Made by a program: the position numbers and the translations under genes
NCBI GenBank assembly: GCA_031286065.1
Contig: JAITUZ010000033.1
Span: 1-64,000, forward strand
Reading direction: 5' to 3'
Source of the DNA: Candidatus Methanimicrococcus odontotermitis
GTDB lineage: Archaea > Halobacteriota > Methanosarcinia > Methanosarcinales > Methanosarcinaceae
DNA: 64,000 nucleotides
Notes under the pieces: model-generated
What the model was told of the DNA's origin: nothing
Databases searched by the model: none
The model's input: the letters and a program-made list of their open reading frames with translations, nothing else
In this document: positions 17,893 to 27,823 of the stretch, piece by piece
Layout of the letters: each line of letters starts with the position of its first letter
How positions within the stretch are numbered: position 1 is the stretch's first letter

Positions 17893-18534
17893 TCACATCA
17901 CCCTCTCGGATTTTCCCATCGTCGTCGTGACATAAATGGATTTTATGTTATGCTTTCCTTTGACGAGTGCACGCTCAACGCGCGAAACAACGGTTTCGAT
18001 GTTCTGAGCCAATTTGTCGGCAGGCATGTCGCGGCGTCCGACAGAGACGTGGAACGTCATCTTATCTTTAGATCTGACGCGGACAGCGCTCTGCTTTGAT
18101 TGGATCATTTCTCCGATGCTTTTTCCGGGAAGGAGTGGAACCGGCATTTTGCCTCTCGGACCGAGAACGGTACCGATGGTTTTACCGATCGTTGCCATGA
18201 ATTGTGTTTCTGCAACGAAAAAGTCGCAGTCCTCGGCAACGGTCTTCGCGCGCGCCTTGTCATCCTTCATTTCCTGGATGTCCGCATCGTCAAAAACGTA
18301 TGCTGCCCCGGCTTGTTTCGCCTGCAACGCGACTTCGCCTTTCGCAAAAACGCCGACCTTCAATTGTCTGCCGAGACCGTTCGGAAGAACGATTTCTTCA
18401 TCAACCCTGTTTTTGGGCTGGTTGAGGTCAAGGTTTTTGAGGTTAATCGCAATGTCAACGCTTTCTGAAAATTTGCGCTGAGGGGACTCCTCTAGTAATT
18501 TCTTTACGATTTCTTCGATAGATACATCTGCCAT
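17893..18534 (-). CDS. rpl1: 50S ribosomal protein L1
   Basis: 213 residues from the ATG at 18534 (MADVSIEEIVKKLLEE), chosen because GGGGAGG lies just upstream; a start at 18561 adds nine residues and lacks this. L1 stalk protein and, in methanogens, an autogenous translational repressor of its own operon. Contains IGKTIGTVLGPRGKMPVPL near residue 105 and VGRRDMPADKLAQNIETVVSRVE, typical of L1. Followed by rpl10 in a tight operon. Confidence 0.93.
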   Translation of the reverse strand: MADVSIEEIVKKLLEESPQRKFSESVDIAINLKNLDLNQPKNRVDEEIVLPNGLGRQLKVGVFAKGEVALQAKQAGAAYVFDDADIQEMKDDKARAKTVAEDCDFFVAETQFMATIGKTIGTVLGPRGKMPVPLLPGKSIGEMIQSKQSAVRVRSKDKMTFHVSVGRRDMPADKLAQNIETVVSRVERALVKGKHNIKSIYVTTTMGKSERVM

Positions 18535-18749
18535 TTTAAGGCCTCCCCGTAGTCCCGCCAATCAAACCGCCGAAAAATCGGAGCGCCCGATCGGGCCGCG
18601 CGGCGTTTTAATGTGCGTCAGTCATTTTTGACTTTCTACGGTCGTATTTGATGTTTTAATAAAAAGCTGTGTTCAGAATATTGCCGATGTGTGTCGGTTT
18701 TAATCGAACGGCGCTTTATTGTATAAACGTGAATCAGAATGATTAATCT

Positions 18750-19235
18750 TTACCATTCTTCGTTGCTGAGGATGTCGTCATATTGGCCGGCATCAATCGC
18801 TTTTTGGAAGTCTCTGATGTCCATGCCTTCAACGGTAATGCCCATTGAAACGCCGACGCCGGTGACTTCTTTTATGGCCGCTTTCAAGTCGTATGAGAGG
18901 ATATCGTCCTTCTTCATGCGCGCGATTTTCGCTGCCTGCTGAACGGTAATGTTTCCGACTTTTTCAACATTGGGTTTGCCGGATCCTTTTTGAACGCCCG
19001 CTTCTTGGAGAAGCAAAGAGGATGTCGGGGGTGTTCCGACTGTAATTGTAACGCTTTTGTCGTCAGCGACAACCACCGTTACAGGGACCTGCATGCCGTT
19101 AAAGCTTTTTGTTTTTTCATTGATTTGTTCAATCACGTCTTTGATGTTGACACCGAGAGGACCCAATGCCGGACCGAGCGGCGGACCGGGAGTGGCTTTT
19201 CCTCCGGGGACCAATGCTTCTACTGAACTTGCCAT
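18750..19235 (-). CDS. rpl11: 50S ribosomal protein L11
   Basis: 161 residues from the ATG at 19235 (GGTGAT upstream); three more residues are possible from 19244. Contains the N-terminal GGKATPGPPLGPALGPLGVN block that contacts translation factors and the C-terminal rRNA-binding domain ending in the region KEVTGVGVSMGITVEGMDIRDFQKAID. Separated from rpl1 by a 215-base gap, so rpl1 may have its own promoter. Confidence 0.93.
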   Translation of the reverse strand: MASSVEALVPGGKATPGPPLGPALGPLGVNIKDVIEQINEKTKSFNGMQVPVTVVVADDKSVTITVGTPPTSSLLLQEAGVQKGSGKPNVEKVGNITVQQAAKIARMKKDDILSYDLKAAIKEVTGVGVSMGITVEGMDIRDFQKAIDAGQYDDILSNEEW

Positions 19236-19249
19236 TAAAATCACCGTGG

Positions 19250-19294
19250 ATATAAATAATAAATTAAATAATAAATTAAATAATAAATTTTATT
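19250..19294. repeat. Tandem AT-rich repeat upstream of rpl11
   Basis: Three to four copies of a 13-base unit close to AATAATAAATTAA occupy the leader region just upstream of rpl11. It may carry the TATA element or simply be slipped-strand sequence. Not coding. Confidence 0.45.
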
Positions 19295-19476
19295 TTGGAT
19301 TGATAATTCAGATAAATGTAAATGTGTTTATTCTGAAAGAGATTCTAATAAATCGGATTCTTTGATTTAAAGCTTTCTCATGAAATTCGGGAATAATTTC
19401 GGGTGTTTCGAACAATGTCCGCGGACGAATAAGTAAAATAAAAGACGGTCTTTTTTCGGACCGCTCGTTTTTGACT

Positions 19477-19953
19477 TTATTCTTCTTCCTTTTTCAAAAC
19501 GCGGACAGTGTCTCCGCGGATCGTAATCGGGATGGGGACCACGGCATCGAATAACTCCACCGTAATTTCATCATGCTGCCCTGTGCCGATGCGTTTAACC
19601 TTGGCTTTTTCACCCTTGAACGGGCCGGATGTGATTTCTATGATCGAGCCTTCGGTAACGCCGACTGAAATGGGTTTAGGCTTCAGGAAGTGTTCGATCT
19701 CGCCGATTGTCGCCGGTTTTTTCAGCATGGATTTCGCATGCGGGACGGCCTGTATCAAACTGTCGACAACGGCGGAACGCGGGGTTTCAACAAAGACATA
19801 TCCTTTCAGCTCTTCGGGGGCAAGAACAGTTCTGACATCCAAGTGTTCTTTTTTAGCCACCAGCGCCATCGACTTGGCGACAGATTTTTCCTGGTTGACG
19901 GTCGTCTTTACAATGAAAATGGCAACATCGTCATTCTTTTCTTCTTCAAACAT
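19477..19953 (-). CDS. spt5: Transcription elongation factor Spt5 (NusG)
   Basis: 158 residues. NGN domain (IFIVKTTVNQEKSVAKSMALVAK ... GYVFVETPRSAVVDSLIQAVPHAKSML) followed by a KOW motif (ITSGPFKGEKAKVKRIG) at residues about 108-125. It binds the RNA polymerase clamp, with Spt4, for processive elongation. Directly follows secE on the same strand, the standard archaeal order. The N-terminus has an acidic extension (FEEEKNDD). Confidence 0.93.
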   Translation of the reverse strand: MFEEEKNDDVAIFIVKTTVNQEKSVAKSMALVAKKEHLDVRTVLAPEELKGYVFVETPRSAVVDSLIQAVPHAKSMLKKPATIGEIEHFLKPKPISVGVTEGSIIEITSGPFKGEKAKVKRIGTGQHDEITVELFDAVVPIPITIRGDTVRVLKKEEE

Positions 19954-19955
19954 TT

Positions 19956-20171
19956 TTATGACCTGATCGGGATGAAGTATTCCGGAACAATATCCATCAA
20001 AACGTAGAATAAAAAGCCCATGATGCCGATTGCCAAAATACCGAGAGCCGCAACTTTCGCAATGGTTAAGAATTCTTTGCGGGATGGTTTGCGGGCCAAT
20101 TTTAAAATTCTGAGATAAGAACGAAGTGTCGGGCCGATGTTCGAAATGCCGTCCTTCACTTTATCTGCCAT
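19956..20171 (-). CDS. secE: Protein translocase subunit SecE (Sec61 gamma)
   Basis: 71 residues from the ATG at 20171 (MADKVKDGISNIGPTLRSYLRIL); a start at 20195 adds eight residues. The amphipathic helix (RSYLRILKLARKPSRKEF) and single C-terminal membrane helix (AALGILAIGIMGFLFYVLM) are the SecE hallmarks. It completes the SecYE channel. Only 2 bases separate it from spt5. In related archaea ftsZ lies immediately upstream; here about 2.1 kb of other DNA intervenes. Confidence 0.92.
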   Translation of the reverse strand: MADKVKDGISNIGPTLRSYLRILKLARKPSRKEFLTIAKVAALGILAIGIMGFLFYVLMDIVPEYFIPIRS

Positions 20172-20645
20172 GTTATTTTCTTCCAAATTATTCACATCCG
20201 AATCGCTTCTTAGAAGCGGATAAGCTGTAATTTGAATTTAAAATTTCTCGAATCTAACAGATAACCGATAAAATCATAAACTCAAAAAAGACAGCGATTC
20301 TAACACATTCATACTAAATATACTTTGTCCTTTTCATAATATAAAAAAAGGAATGAGATATGATTTATCTCACGAGCGGAACAACGTTCAATTTTGATTT
20401 TATTTCATAGCACGGAACGAAAATTGTATTGCCGCCATCATCATCGTTGAATCCTGTCGAAATTATTCCAATCATATACGTTTTCTATTTTATTATTCCC
20501 CTGCTCCCGTTCCAGCAACGTTTTGTCGACTTCGTGTGTCAGGCCGATAGATCGAATTGTATTACAAAATGAGATGATTTACAATAGAATGAACGAGCTC
20601 ATAAAGATTACAATATTTATATAAAATCAGTTGAGATACAAAGAT
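20172..20645. other. Intergenic region between secE and the HAD gene
   Basis: No supported gene. The right end holds a clear TATA-like element, TTTATATAAAAT near 20616-20627, about 25 bases before the ATG at 20646. That spacing implies a leaderless or nearly leaderless HAD transcript. The left part must hold the promoter of the secE-ribosomal operon; the A+T-rich stretch near 20330-20360 (ATAATATAAAAAAAGG) is a candidate. Confidence 0.5.
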
Positions 20646-21824
20646 ATGAACGACAATGAATTTCAGAGAGAATCTAAAGAAGATCGTCCTGTACTGGCCA
20701 TTTGCTACGATTTTGACAAAACCTTATCGCCGGATAATATGCAAGCGCAAGGTTATATTCAGTCGGTAGGATATGGCGTGGAAGATTTTTGGAAAGAATC
20801 TAACGCCCTTGCGGAAAATAATGGGATGGATCAAAACTTGGCATATATGTATAAAATGGTTCACGAGGCAGAGGGGAGGATTATCACCAACAAAAAAACT
20901 TTAGAAGAGTATGGAGCAAAAGTTAACTTACTCCCTGGTGTTGAGGACTGGTTTGAAAGAATTCGCAAATATGGACTTGATAGGAATGTCATCGTTGAAC
21001 ACTATATCATTTCTTCCGGATTAAAAGAGATGATTGAGGGAACATCGGTTGCCAGGAAAGGTGCGTTCAAAAGAATCTATGCCAGTTCATTTTACTATGA
21101 TCCAAAAAGCGGAGTAGCTAAATGGCCGGCGCAAGTCGTAAACTATACAAGCAAAACACAATTTCTGTTTCGCATAGAAAAGGGCGTATTAGATGTAAAC
21201 GACTCAGGCGTCAATGAATCGTTTGCAGTGGAAGAACTTCGTGTTCCTTTCCGCAATATAATTTATATCGGTGACAGTGACACAGATATTCCCTGCATGA
21301 AATTGGTTCATTCATACGGGGGACATTCAATCGGCGTATATGATTCGAAAACTCAGGACAAGGCAAAGGTCTATAAAATGATGCGTGACAATAGAATCAA
21401 GTTTTTTGCGTCGGCTGACTACTCAGAAGGCATGAAGTTGGATATGTTGGTCAAATCAATTATTGATCGTACCGCAGCCAACGAGAGATTGGAAAGTATT
21501 CATTATTGCTGTAAAAAGGAATACATTGAAGCTGATAGAAACAACAGTGAGGAAAGCCGCAAAAAAACAGATTTAATTATCGAATTAGGGAGCAGTGGAA
21601 GTTTTGTGAGTACACATTTGGTTGTAAAAAAGTTGCAAACACTTGACGATTGGACAGCGGATGAAAAAGAACAGTTGTTTGATATTGCTGTTGAAAACAG
21701 TCAGGTCTTTTATGTTTTGGGTGATTCGGATTTGAGATTTTTCTACAAAAAGCTATTACAAAACATAAGTGAACTGACTCCAAACGCAAAAAAAATTAAA
21801 GAGGCTATTGAAGAAGGAACATGA
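20646..21824 (+). CDS. HAD-family phosphatase, accessory gene
   Basis: 392 residues from the ATG at 20646, 25 bases after a TATA-like box (a TTG at 20631 is possible). Motif I ICYDFDKTLSPDNMQ holds the nucleophile aspartate, motif II is IISSGLKE, and motif IV IIYIGDSDTDIPCMKLV the metal-binding acidic residues. A C-terminal about 100-residue part (SSGSFVSTHLVVKKLQTLDDWTADEKEQL) is a separate small domain. It lies on the opposite strand to its neighbours, with a different codon flavour, inside a cluster otherwise conserved in archaea, and next to an HsdR remnant, all pointing to acquisition from bacteria. Substrate unknown. Confidence 0.75.
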   Translation: MNDNEFQRESKEDRPVLAICYDFDKTLSPDNMQAQGYIQSVGYGVEDFWKESNALAENNGMDQNLAYMYKMVHEAEGRIITNKKTLEEYGAKVNLLPGVEDWFERIRKYGLDRNVIVEHYIISSGLKEMIEGTSVARKGAFKRIYASSFYYDPKSGVAKWPAQVVNYTSKTQFLFRIEKGVLDVNDSGVNESFAVEELRVPFRNIIYIGDSDTDIPCMKLVHSYGGHSIGVYDSKTQDKAKVYKMMRDNRIKFFASADYSEGMKLDMLVKSIIDRTAANERLESIHYCCKKEYIEADRNNSEESRKKTDLIIELGSSGSFVSTHLVVKKLQTLDDWTADEKEQLFDIAVENSQVFYVLGDSDLRFFYKKLLQNISELTPNAKKIKEAIEEGT

Positions 21825-21830
21825 TGGTGT

Positions 21831-22235
21831 ATGTCAAACTTTGGATTTTTAAGTGAGGAAAAGCATATTCACTGTTTGCCGCTGCAGCGATTGAGACTGA
21901 GCGGGTCTATGCGACGGTTTTGGTAATGTGTGCTGTCAGCTGCCGTAAGGCGATTGAACTTGCGGTCAAGTGGGTGTATTCCGCAGACACAACAATTGTC
22001 ATGCCGTATAAAGACAATATCCAATCACTTATACACGAACCTTCTTTCCGTTTTGCTGTTGACAGCAACATGGGGCAAGCTCTTGTTCATCATCAAGATG
22101 GGTAACCTCGTGGTGCATACAGCACGCGTCTCGTCAAACAATGTTCTGACCGCTCTCAAAGGCTTGTTTGAGTTTAGGGTGTGGACTATTGTTATGGTCA
22201 GAATCATATGGAGCGCAGATTTGATGAACATCTGA
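21831..22235 (+). pseudogene. Frameshifted remnant of type I restriction subunit HsdR (DUF4145 N-terminus)
   Basis: Similarity to the N-terminus of HsdR-type restriction subunits is spread over three frames. The start MSNFGFLSEEKHIH (frame from ATG 21831) jumps to RKAIELAVKWVYSADTTIVMPYKDNIQSLIHEPSF (from about 21870) and then to MGNLVVHTARVSSNNVLTALKGLFEFRVW (from about 22088). These three blocks follow in the order of the DUF4145 region (ARRALELAVKWLY, LIHEP, KDLGNLAVH, ALREL). Everything downstream of the DUF4145 domain is missing. A decayed, non-functional fragment that marks a past restriction-modification island. Confidence 0.7.
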
Positions 22236-22330
22236 TACTGACCGAAAAGGTCATTGTAGATATGAATAAAATAAAAATAACATAAGTAGATAAATTTTTA
22301 AAAATAAAAGAAAAAAAGATTTGCCGAGAA

Positions 22331-23443
22331 TTACTCGACAAAGTCAATGCCGTATTTGGCGGTGATGAATGTGCCGCTGCCCTGGCCGTAAATCTGCGAG
22401 GATTTGACGCCGGTCACGATAATCATTGTGCGGATCTTGTTTTCAAGTTTCGGGTCAATTCTCGCGCCCCAAATGAGGCGGGCGCCTGAGTCAATGCGGT
22501 TGTGAACTTCCTGAACGACGGATTGCGCTTCCTCAATCGTCATATCCGGTCCGCCGATAACGTTTACGAGCGCGGAAGTCGCATCGGAAATGTCGACATC
22601 CAAAAGCGGGCTTCTGAGTGCTTTTTGAATGGATTCGACCGCTTTGTTTTCACCGGAAGCTTCGCCGAGACCAATCATCGCGACACCGCCGTTTTGCATA
22701 ATCGTTCGGATGTCGGCAAAGTCAACATTGACAAGACCGTCTTCTGTAATCGATTCTGTAATGCCTTTGACGGCGCGCATCAAAACTTCATCGCAAACCT
22801 TGAAAGCGGCTTGAAGCGGAAGTTTCGGAACCATCTCAATCAATTTGTCATTCGGAATAACGATAACGGTGTCGGCGACATCTCTGAGTCTTTCAAGGCC
22901 GGCTTCCGCATTTGTTCTTCTGACGATGCCCTCGACGCCGAACGGCAAGGTCACAACAGCAATCGTCAGCGCGCCCGCGGCACGGGCCGCCTCGGCGACA
23001 ACAGGAGCGGAACCGGTTCCGGTACCGCCGCCGAGTCCGGTCGTAATGAAAACCATGTCGGCGCCGTCAACAGCGCGGCGGATGTCGTCCACGTTCTCAA
23101 TGGCCGCGTCTTCGCCGACTTGAGGCAGACTGCCTGCGCCGAGACCGCGTGTCTTCTTTTTGCCGATAAGGATTTTTTTGTTGGTGCCGATCTTTAAAAG
23201 GTGCTGGGCGTCTGTGTTGACGGCATAGAGTTCAGCGCCGGTAATGCCTTCTTCAAGCATTCTTTGGATACTGTTGGAACCGCCGCCGCCGCAGCCGATA
23301 ACTTTAATATTGGTCTTTAAACCTTCCAAAAAAGCGCGCAATTCTTCATCCACTTCTTCGCCCTGGAGATTGACGTCGGGGGAATAACGGGGCGCTTCCT
23401 CGCGGGCGCTTCTGGCTAATGCTTCTTCTACGATGGATTTCAT
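22331..23443 (-). CDS. ftsZ: Cell division protein FtsZ
   Basis: 370 residues. Tubulin-like GTPase that forms the cytokinetic ring. GTP-binding glycines [13 protein letters not shown] near residue 51, tubulin signature [20 protein letters not shown] near residue 139, and the T7 loop [11 protein letters not shown] near residue 243. The C-terminus ends [12 protein letters not shown] without the long FtsA/SepF-binding tail of bacteria, normal for archaeal FtsZ1. Normally adjacent to secE in this group. Confidence 0.95.
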   Translation of the reverse strand: MKSIVEEALARSAREEAPRYSPDVNLQGEEVDEELRAFLEGLKTNIKVIGCGGGGSNSIQRMLEEGITGAELYAVNTDAQHLLKIGTNKKILIGKKKTRGLGAGSLPQVGEDAAIENVDDIRRAVDGADMVFITTGLGGGTGTGSAPVVAEAARAAGALTIAVVTLPFGVEGIVRRTNAEAGLERLRDVADTVIVIPNDKLIEMVPKLPLQAAFKVCDEVLMRAVKGITESITEDGLVNVDFADIRTIMQNGGVAMIGLGEASGENKAVESIQKALRSPLLDVDISDATSALVNVIGGPDMTIEEAQSVVQEVHNRIDSGARLIWGARIDPKLENKIRTMIIVTGVKSSQIYGQGSGTFITAKYGIDFVE

Positions 23444-23692
23444 GTGTGAACCTCTGTGTGTAATAAAAACGATGCCGACTCGTGTGACGTTGCCAGGCAG
23501 CGGATATAAAAATATGAAATGACAGGCTGATAATTATCAAATCATTAAATCATAAATGGAATCAATAAGTTTCTGAAATATTTAATAATTCCTATAAGAT
23601 GAAAGATATGATAACGCTCCAATTTTAAAAATCGCCTGTATTGATCTCCCCTCTGATTTAAAAATAAAAAAGAAAAATGAGTTTCTGAAATA

Positions 23693-25267
23693 TCAGTAAA
23701 ACATATTTTCCGGAACGGGGAGTTCTTCTTTCTTCTTGGATTCCATAATCTTATGAATGGCGGCAATGAAATCCGTCCGTTCGATCGACGTTTTTTCTTC
23801 ACGAACGGCAAACATGCCGGCTTCCGTGACAATGGCTTTGATGTCTGCGCCGCTTGCGTTTTCTGCCAGTTTTGCAAGTTCTTTAAAGTCGACATCACCG
23901 GAAATCGTCATCTTCTCGGCGTGAATCTTAAAAATGGATTCACGTCCGTTGGCATCAGGCAGCGGAATGAAAACCATGCGGTCAAATCGGCCCGGCCTCA
24001 GAATGGCCGGATCCAAAATATCCAATCGGTTGGTCGCCGCAATGATTTTAACATTGGACAGGCGGTTAAATCCATCCATTTCCGCCAACAGCTGCATCAG
24101 CGTCCGGTGGATTTCACGGTCGGCGCTTGTGGTGTCATCCGTTCTGCGGGAGGCGATGGAATCCACTTCATCAATGAAAATGATGGAAGGGGCTTTCTTT
24201 TGAGCCATCTCGAAAAGCTCGTGAACCATTTTGGAGCCGTCGCCGATGTATTTTTGGACAAGTTCAGAGCCGACGACGCGGATGAAAGCCGCCTTTGTTT
24301 TGTTGGCGACCGCTTTTGCAATCATCGTTTTGCCTGTTCCCGGCGGACCGTAAAGAAGCGCGCCCTTCGGCGGTTCTATGCCGATGCGCTCAAATATTTC
24401 GGGTTTGATGAGCGGCAGTTCGACGACTTCGCGGATTTCACGAAGCTGATCTCCCAAACCGCCGATTTGATCGTACGTGACATCGGTGGGTTCAATCAAT
24501 TCGAGCGCGGACACTTCAGGCTCTTCCAATATGGGAAGAGTTTCAGCGATAGAGAAGGTTTGCTGGTTGAGCGCCACATTCGTCCCGGGCGCAAGCTGCG
24601 TTTCTGTCATGCCTACGGGCGCGCTGACGACCAGCTGCGGACCGGCGGAACTGCGGATGACGACATGGTCATTGTCAATCATTTTGATAACCGTGCCCAT
24701 TAAAAGCGGCGTTGTTTTCATGCGGTCCAATTCAATTCGAAGACGTTTTGTTTCACGCTCAAAATGAATTTTATCGTATTCGACAGACTTTTTTTGAGAT
24801 TCAAGCTGCTGAATTATGCCTTGAGAGAGGACCACTTCTTCGCGCGTGACGGACAATTCTTTATGGGTTTTGACAAGCTCGCCGCGTGTGTTATTTAAGC
24901 TTTCCTTGGCCGCGGCTAATTCGCCTTTCGATTTTTCAAGCGCGGTTTGGATTTCCGCTTTTTCTTCAATCAATGTGTTGTAATCCGCCTGGAGCGCTTC
25001 ATAAACCACTTGGCTTCGCTCCACATCTTCTAAAAATCTGATTTTTTCAGAAGCTGTCGACTCTTTTAAATTTTTAATCTCTTCAAGCCTTTGAGCCGAA
25101 ATCGTCTTCGTTCTCTTCAAAAGCGTCTCCGCTTTCTTCAGTTCGGCCGAAAGGCGTTCATTTTCCGAATCTGATTCAAATTCGGACATCTGATTGCCTT
25201 CCTTATTTACCGTACGTTTATCTGTCGGATAAACAGGCTTTTCTCCAAGTTTGACCATTTTTTCCAT
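23693..25267 (-). CDS. pan: Proteasome-activating nucleotidase PAN
   Basis: 524 residues from the ATG at 25267 (GAGGAG upstream); the ATG at 25189 (AAGGAAGG upstream), giving 498, is equally possible. Unfolds substrates and feeds them to the 20S proteasome. Order: an unusually long coiled coil (to about residue 185 of the longer form), an OB fold ([19 protein letters not shown]), and the AAA+ domain with Walker [10 protein letters not shown], Walker [15 protein letters not shown] and second region of homology [21 protein letters not shown] usually has about 400-430 residues, so the coil is extended. The C-terminus ends NMFY, a variant of the HbYX gate-opening motif. Confidence 0.92.
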   Translation of the reverse strand: MEKMVKLGEKPVYPTDKRTVNKEGNQMSEFESDSENERLSAELKKAETLLKRTKTISAQRLEEIKNLKESTASEKIRFLEDVERSQVVYEALQADYNTLIEEKAEIQTALEKSKGELAAAKESLNNTRGELVKTHKELSVTREEVVLSQGIIQQLESQKKSVEYDKIHFERETKRLRIELDRMKTTPLLMGTVIKMIDNDHVVIRSSAGPQLVVSAPVGMTETQLAPGTNVALNQQTFSIAETLPILEEPEVSALELIEPTDVTYDQIGGLGDQLREIREVVELPLIKPEIFERIGIEPPKGALLYGPPGTGKTMIAKAVANKTKAAFIRVVGSELVQKYIGDGSKMVHELFEMAQKKAPSIIFIDEVDSIASRRTDDTTSADREIHRTLMQLLAEMDGFNRLSNVKIIAATNRLDILDPAILRPGRFDRMVFIPLPDANGRESIFKIHAEKMTISGDVDFKELAKLAENASGADIKAIVTEAGMFAVREEKTSIERTDFIAAIHKIMESKKKEELPVPENMFY

Positions 25268-25610
25268 TTTTGCCGCTCCTCTGTAATTGCCGTACATCGA
25301 ATAAAAATGCAGACTTCAGCGGAAGTTATAACCGCCGCTGTTTTTTAAACGGTTCTGTATTTTTTTTCGATATGACTTCTATTATTGATATGATTCGTAT
25401 AATTTACTTCAGTTGATGAAAATATATACTTTTCTAAAGTTACGAATTCATTAGCACTTAACAGAACAAAATAACGAAGAATAAATTATTTAATTGTTCA
25501 TGCTCATGAGAGCATACCACAAATTTAAAATGAATTGAAATCTCACAATCTACTGTTCTATTAAAAAGTTAATACATACTCAAAATCGAAAATAAGGACG
25601 GAAATATCCG
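25268..25610. promoter_or_regulatory. Divergent promoter region between pan and the MBF1 gene
   Basis: A 343-base AT-rich gap shared by two outward-facing genes. TATA-like stretches are visible (ATATATACTTTTC near 25424 and TTATTTAATTG near 25486), but neither is close enough to a start to assign with confidence. No open frame is convincing. Confidence 0.4.
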
Positions 25611-26135
25611 ATGGAAACTTATGAATGTGAAATTTGCGGCAAAAAAACGAAATTTCCGACAACGGCCGTAAAAGTAGAAGGCGCGGAATTTAAAGCCTGT
25701 TCCGATTGCGCAAAACTCGGAACCGTGGTTGAGAGGCGGCCCGCAAGTCCGGCCGGGAAAGCTTACGGAACACCCGCGTCCGGCAAATATGCTTCTCAGA
25801 GCACCGGCGGTTTTGGCGGCGCCCCCAAGCCCAAGCCGAAAAATTACTTCGCGGGACTTGATGAGTTGGTCGAAAATTATGATACGCTCATTAAAAAAGC
25901 GCGTGAAGCAAAAGGACTCAGCCATGAAGATCTGGCTTTGAAAATTAAAGAAAAGGCGGCGCTGATTAAAAAAATCGAGCGCAAAGAAATCCATCCGGAA
26001 GAGTCCGTGATGAAAAAGCTTGAAAAAGAACTCGGCATCAAATTAACAGAAGCCTTCGATTCAAGTGAAACTTTCCAAAGCCGCAGTTCCGGAAGCGCAA
26101 CTTTGGGAGATGTCGCTTTTGTTAAAAAGAAATAA
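25611..26135 (+). CDS. Multiprotein bridging factor aMBF1
   Basis: 174 residues. N-terminal C4 zinc ribbon (YECEICGKKTKFPT ... FKACSDCAKLG), a flexible glycine/proline linker (about residues 40-85), then a cro/C1 helix-turn-helix (IKKAREAKGLSHEDLALKIKEKAALIKKIERKE). The archaeal MBF1 family has this layout and contacts the transcription and translation machinery. AGGACGG precedes the ATG. The stop codon lies inside a hairpin. Confidence 0.9.
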   Translation: METYECEICGKKTKFPTTAVKVEGAEFKACSDCAKLGTVVERRPASPAGKAYGTPASGKYASQSTGGFGGAPKPKPKNYFAGLDELVENYDTLIKKAREAKGLSHEDLALKIKEKAALIKKIERKEIHPEESVMKKLEKELGIKLTEAFDSSETFQSRSSGSATLGDVAFVKKK

Positions 26136-26153
26136 AGTTTGAACTTTATTTCT
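26128..26153 (+). terminator. Hairpin terminator overlapping the MBF1 stop
   Basis: AGAAATAAAGTT and AACTTTATTTCT form a perfect 12-base palindromic stem with a 2-base loop, followed by GTTTTTTACTTT. The TAA stop (26133-26135) lies in the left arm. Confidence 0.65.
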
Positions 26154-26178
26154 GTTTTTTACTTTATTTCCGTCTTTA

Positions 26179-26313
26179 TCACTCAATCACAAAAAGATAA
26201 AGGTAAGCCAAAGACAGAATGGTAAAAAGCAGAAGGATATTCTTCATTTTAACAACATGCAGTGCATGGTCAAACGCGTGTTCCGCCGATTCTTCGATTT
26301 GGTGCAGATTCAT
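26179..26313 (-). CDS. Small single-span membrane protein, 44 residues
   Basis: From the ATG at 26313, chosen because AAGGCGGT lies six bases upstream (longer starts to 26361 lack a site). A soluble amphipathic half (MNLHQIEESAEHAFDHALHVV) precedes one C-terminal membrane helix (ILLLFTILSLAYLYLFVI). Unrecognised; possibly a small regulator of a membrane complex. Ends in TGA, convergent with aMBF1. Confidence 0.5.
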   Translation of the reverse strand: MNLHQIEESAEHAFDHALHVVKMKNILLLFTILSLAYLYLFVIE

Positions 26314-26470
26314 AAATACCGCCTTTTTTATTGAAACGTATTGTTCTTTTTCAACAGTCATATCATTTAAAGTTTGCTTAAATTAAAATACGATATAGAC
26401 TATTTCTCAACCGAAAAACACCCGATTTTACTTCTACGTAAGTAATTTTATTTTAGATCAGTGATTCATC

Positions 26471-27811
26471 ATGTCTTTAAAAGCACTCAGAACACATTTT
26501 ACGGGGGAAATCAACCCTGAAACAGACAACGGGAAAGTTGTAACGCTCTCCGGTTGGGTTCATGAAATCCGTGACCTTGGCGGCATCACATTTTTAGTTC
26601 TCCGCGACAGGACCGGCCGCGCCCAAGTAACGCTTGTGAAGAAAAAAGTTGACGCAGACTTATTGGAAACCGTCAAAAGGGTGAGCCGCGAGTCGGTCGT
26701 CTCTGTGACCGGTACCGTCAAAGCCGAAGCCAAAGCGCCCAACGGCTATGAGCTGATTCCCGACTCAATCACGGTTTTAGCCGCCGCGGAATCTCCGCTT
26801 CCGATGGATACGACCGGAAAAGTGGATGCCGAGCTTGATACGCGCTTAGATAATCGTTTTATGGATCTCCGGCGCGAGGAGCAGACCGCCGTTTTTCTGA
26901 TCCGCGACACCGTGCAGGATGCCGTCCGCAGCTTTTTCAAAGAAAATAAGTTCGTTGAAACCGTCACATCAAAAATCGTAGCGGCCGCAACAGAAGGCGG
27001 AACGGATTTATTCCCGATCAGTTATTTTGACCGCGAAGCTTTCTTAAACCAAAGCCCGCAGCTCTTTAAACAGATGCTTATGTCTGCCGGATTTGACCGC
27101 GTTTATGAAATCGGTCCGATCTTTCGGGCGGAAGAGCACGACACGCGCAAACACCTCAATGAAGCCGTATCTATTGATATTGAAATGAGTTTTGCCGACC
27201 ACGAAGATGTCATGGCGCTTTTGGAAAACATGATCGTGTATGTTTACGAGCAAGTTGTTGAAAAGTGTCAGAAAAGCCTCGCTGTTCTTGAAAAAGAACT
27301 TCATGTCCCGAAATTGCCGTTTAACAAATACACTTACGGGCAGGTTCTTGACATCATCAACGCTGAAATTCCCGAAATTGAAGCAAAAATGAAATTCGGC
27401 GATGATATCGGAACGCAAGCCGAACATCTTTTTGGTGAATACGTGTTCAGCAAAACCGGCGAATCGCACTATTTTATTATTGACTGGCCGACTGAAACAA
27501 AACCGTTTTACGCCATGCCTTATGAAGACCGCCCCGAAATTTCAAAGAGTTTTGACATGATGCACCGCACAATGGAACTTTCTTCCGGCGCTCAGCGTAT
27601 CCATCAATACGATTTACTTGTCGAACGTATTTTGGCAAAAGGCTTGAATCCGGACGGGTTTGATTTCTATCTGAAGCCGTTCCGTTACGGCATGCCGCCT
27701 CACGGCGGATTCGGTGTCGGTGCGGAACGCTTGATTATGACGATGCTGGAACTTGACAACATCCGCGAAGCTGTTTTGTTCCCCCGGGACCGAAAAAGAC
27801 TTTCACCCTGA
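26471..27811 (+). CDS. aspS: Aspartyl-tRNA synthetase
   Basis: 446 residues, archaeal/eukaryal class IIb type. Anticodon-binding OB fold at residues 15-105 ([27 protein letters not shown]), class II motif 2 [24 protein letters not shown] near residue 213, and motif 3 [28 protein letters not shown] at the end. Charges tRNA-Asp; many archaeal forms also charge tRNA-Asn, which depends on positions I cannot judge here. 12 bases separate it from rpiA. Confidence 0.95.
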   Translation: MSLKALRTHFTGEINPETDNGKVVTLSGWVHEIRDLGGITFLVLRDRTGRAQVTLVKKKVDADLLETVKRVSRESVVSVTGTVKAEAKAPNGYELIPDSITVLAAAESPLPMDTTGKVDAELDTRLDNRFMDLRREEQTAVFLIRDTVQDAVRSFFKENKFVETVTSKIVAAATEGGTDLFPISYFDREAFLNQSPQLFKQMLMSAGFDRVYEIGPIFRAEEHDTRKHLNEAVSIDIEMSFADHEDVMALLENMIVYVYEQVVEKCQKSLAVLEKELHVPKLPFNKYTYGQVLDIINAEIPEIEAKMKFGDDIGTQAEHLFGEYVFSKTGESHYFIIDWPTETKPFYAMPYEDRPEISKSFDMMHRTMELSSGAQRIHQYDLLVERILAKGLNPDGFDFYLKPFRYGMPPHGGFGVGAERLIMTMLELDNIREAVLFPRDRKRLSP

Positions 27812-27823
27812 GCGAGGAAAACA

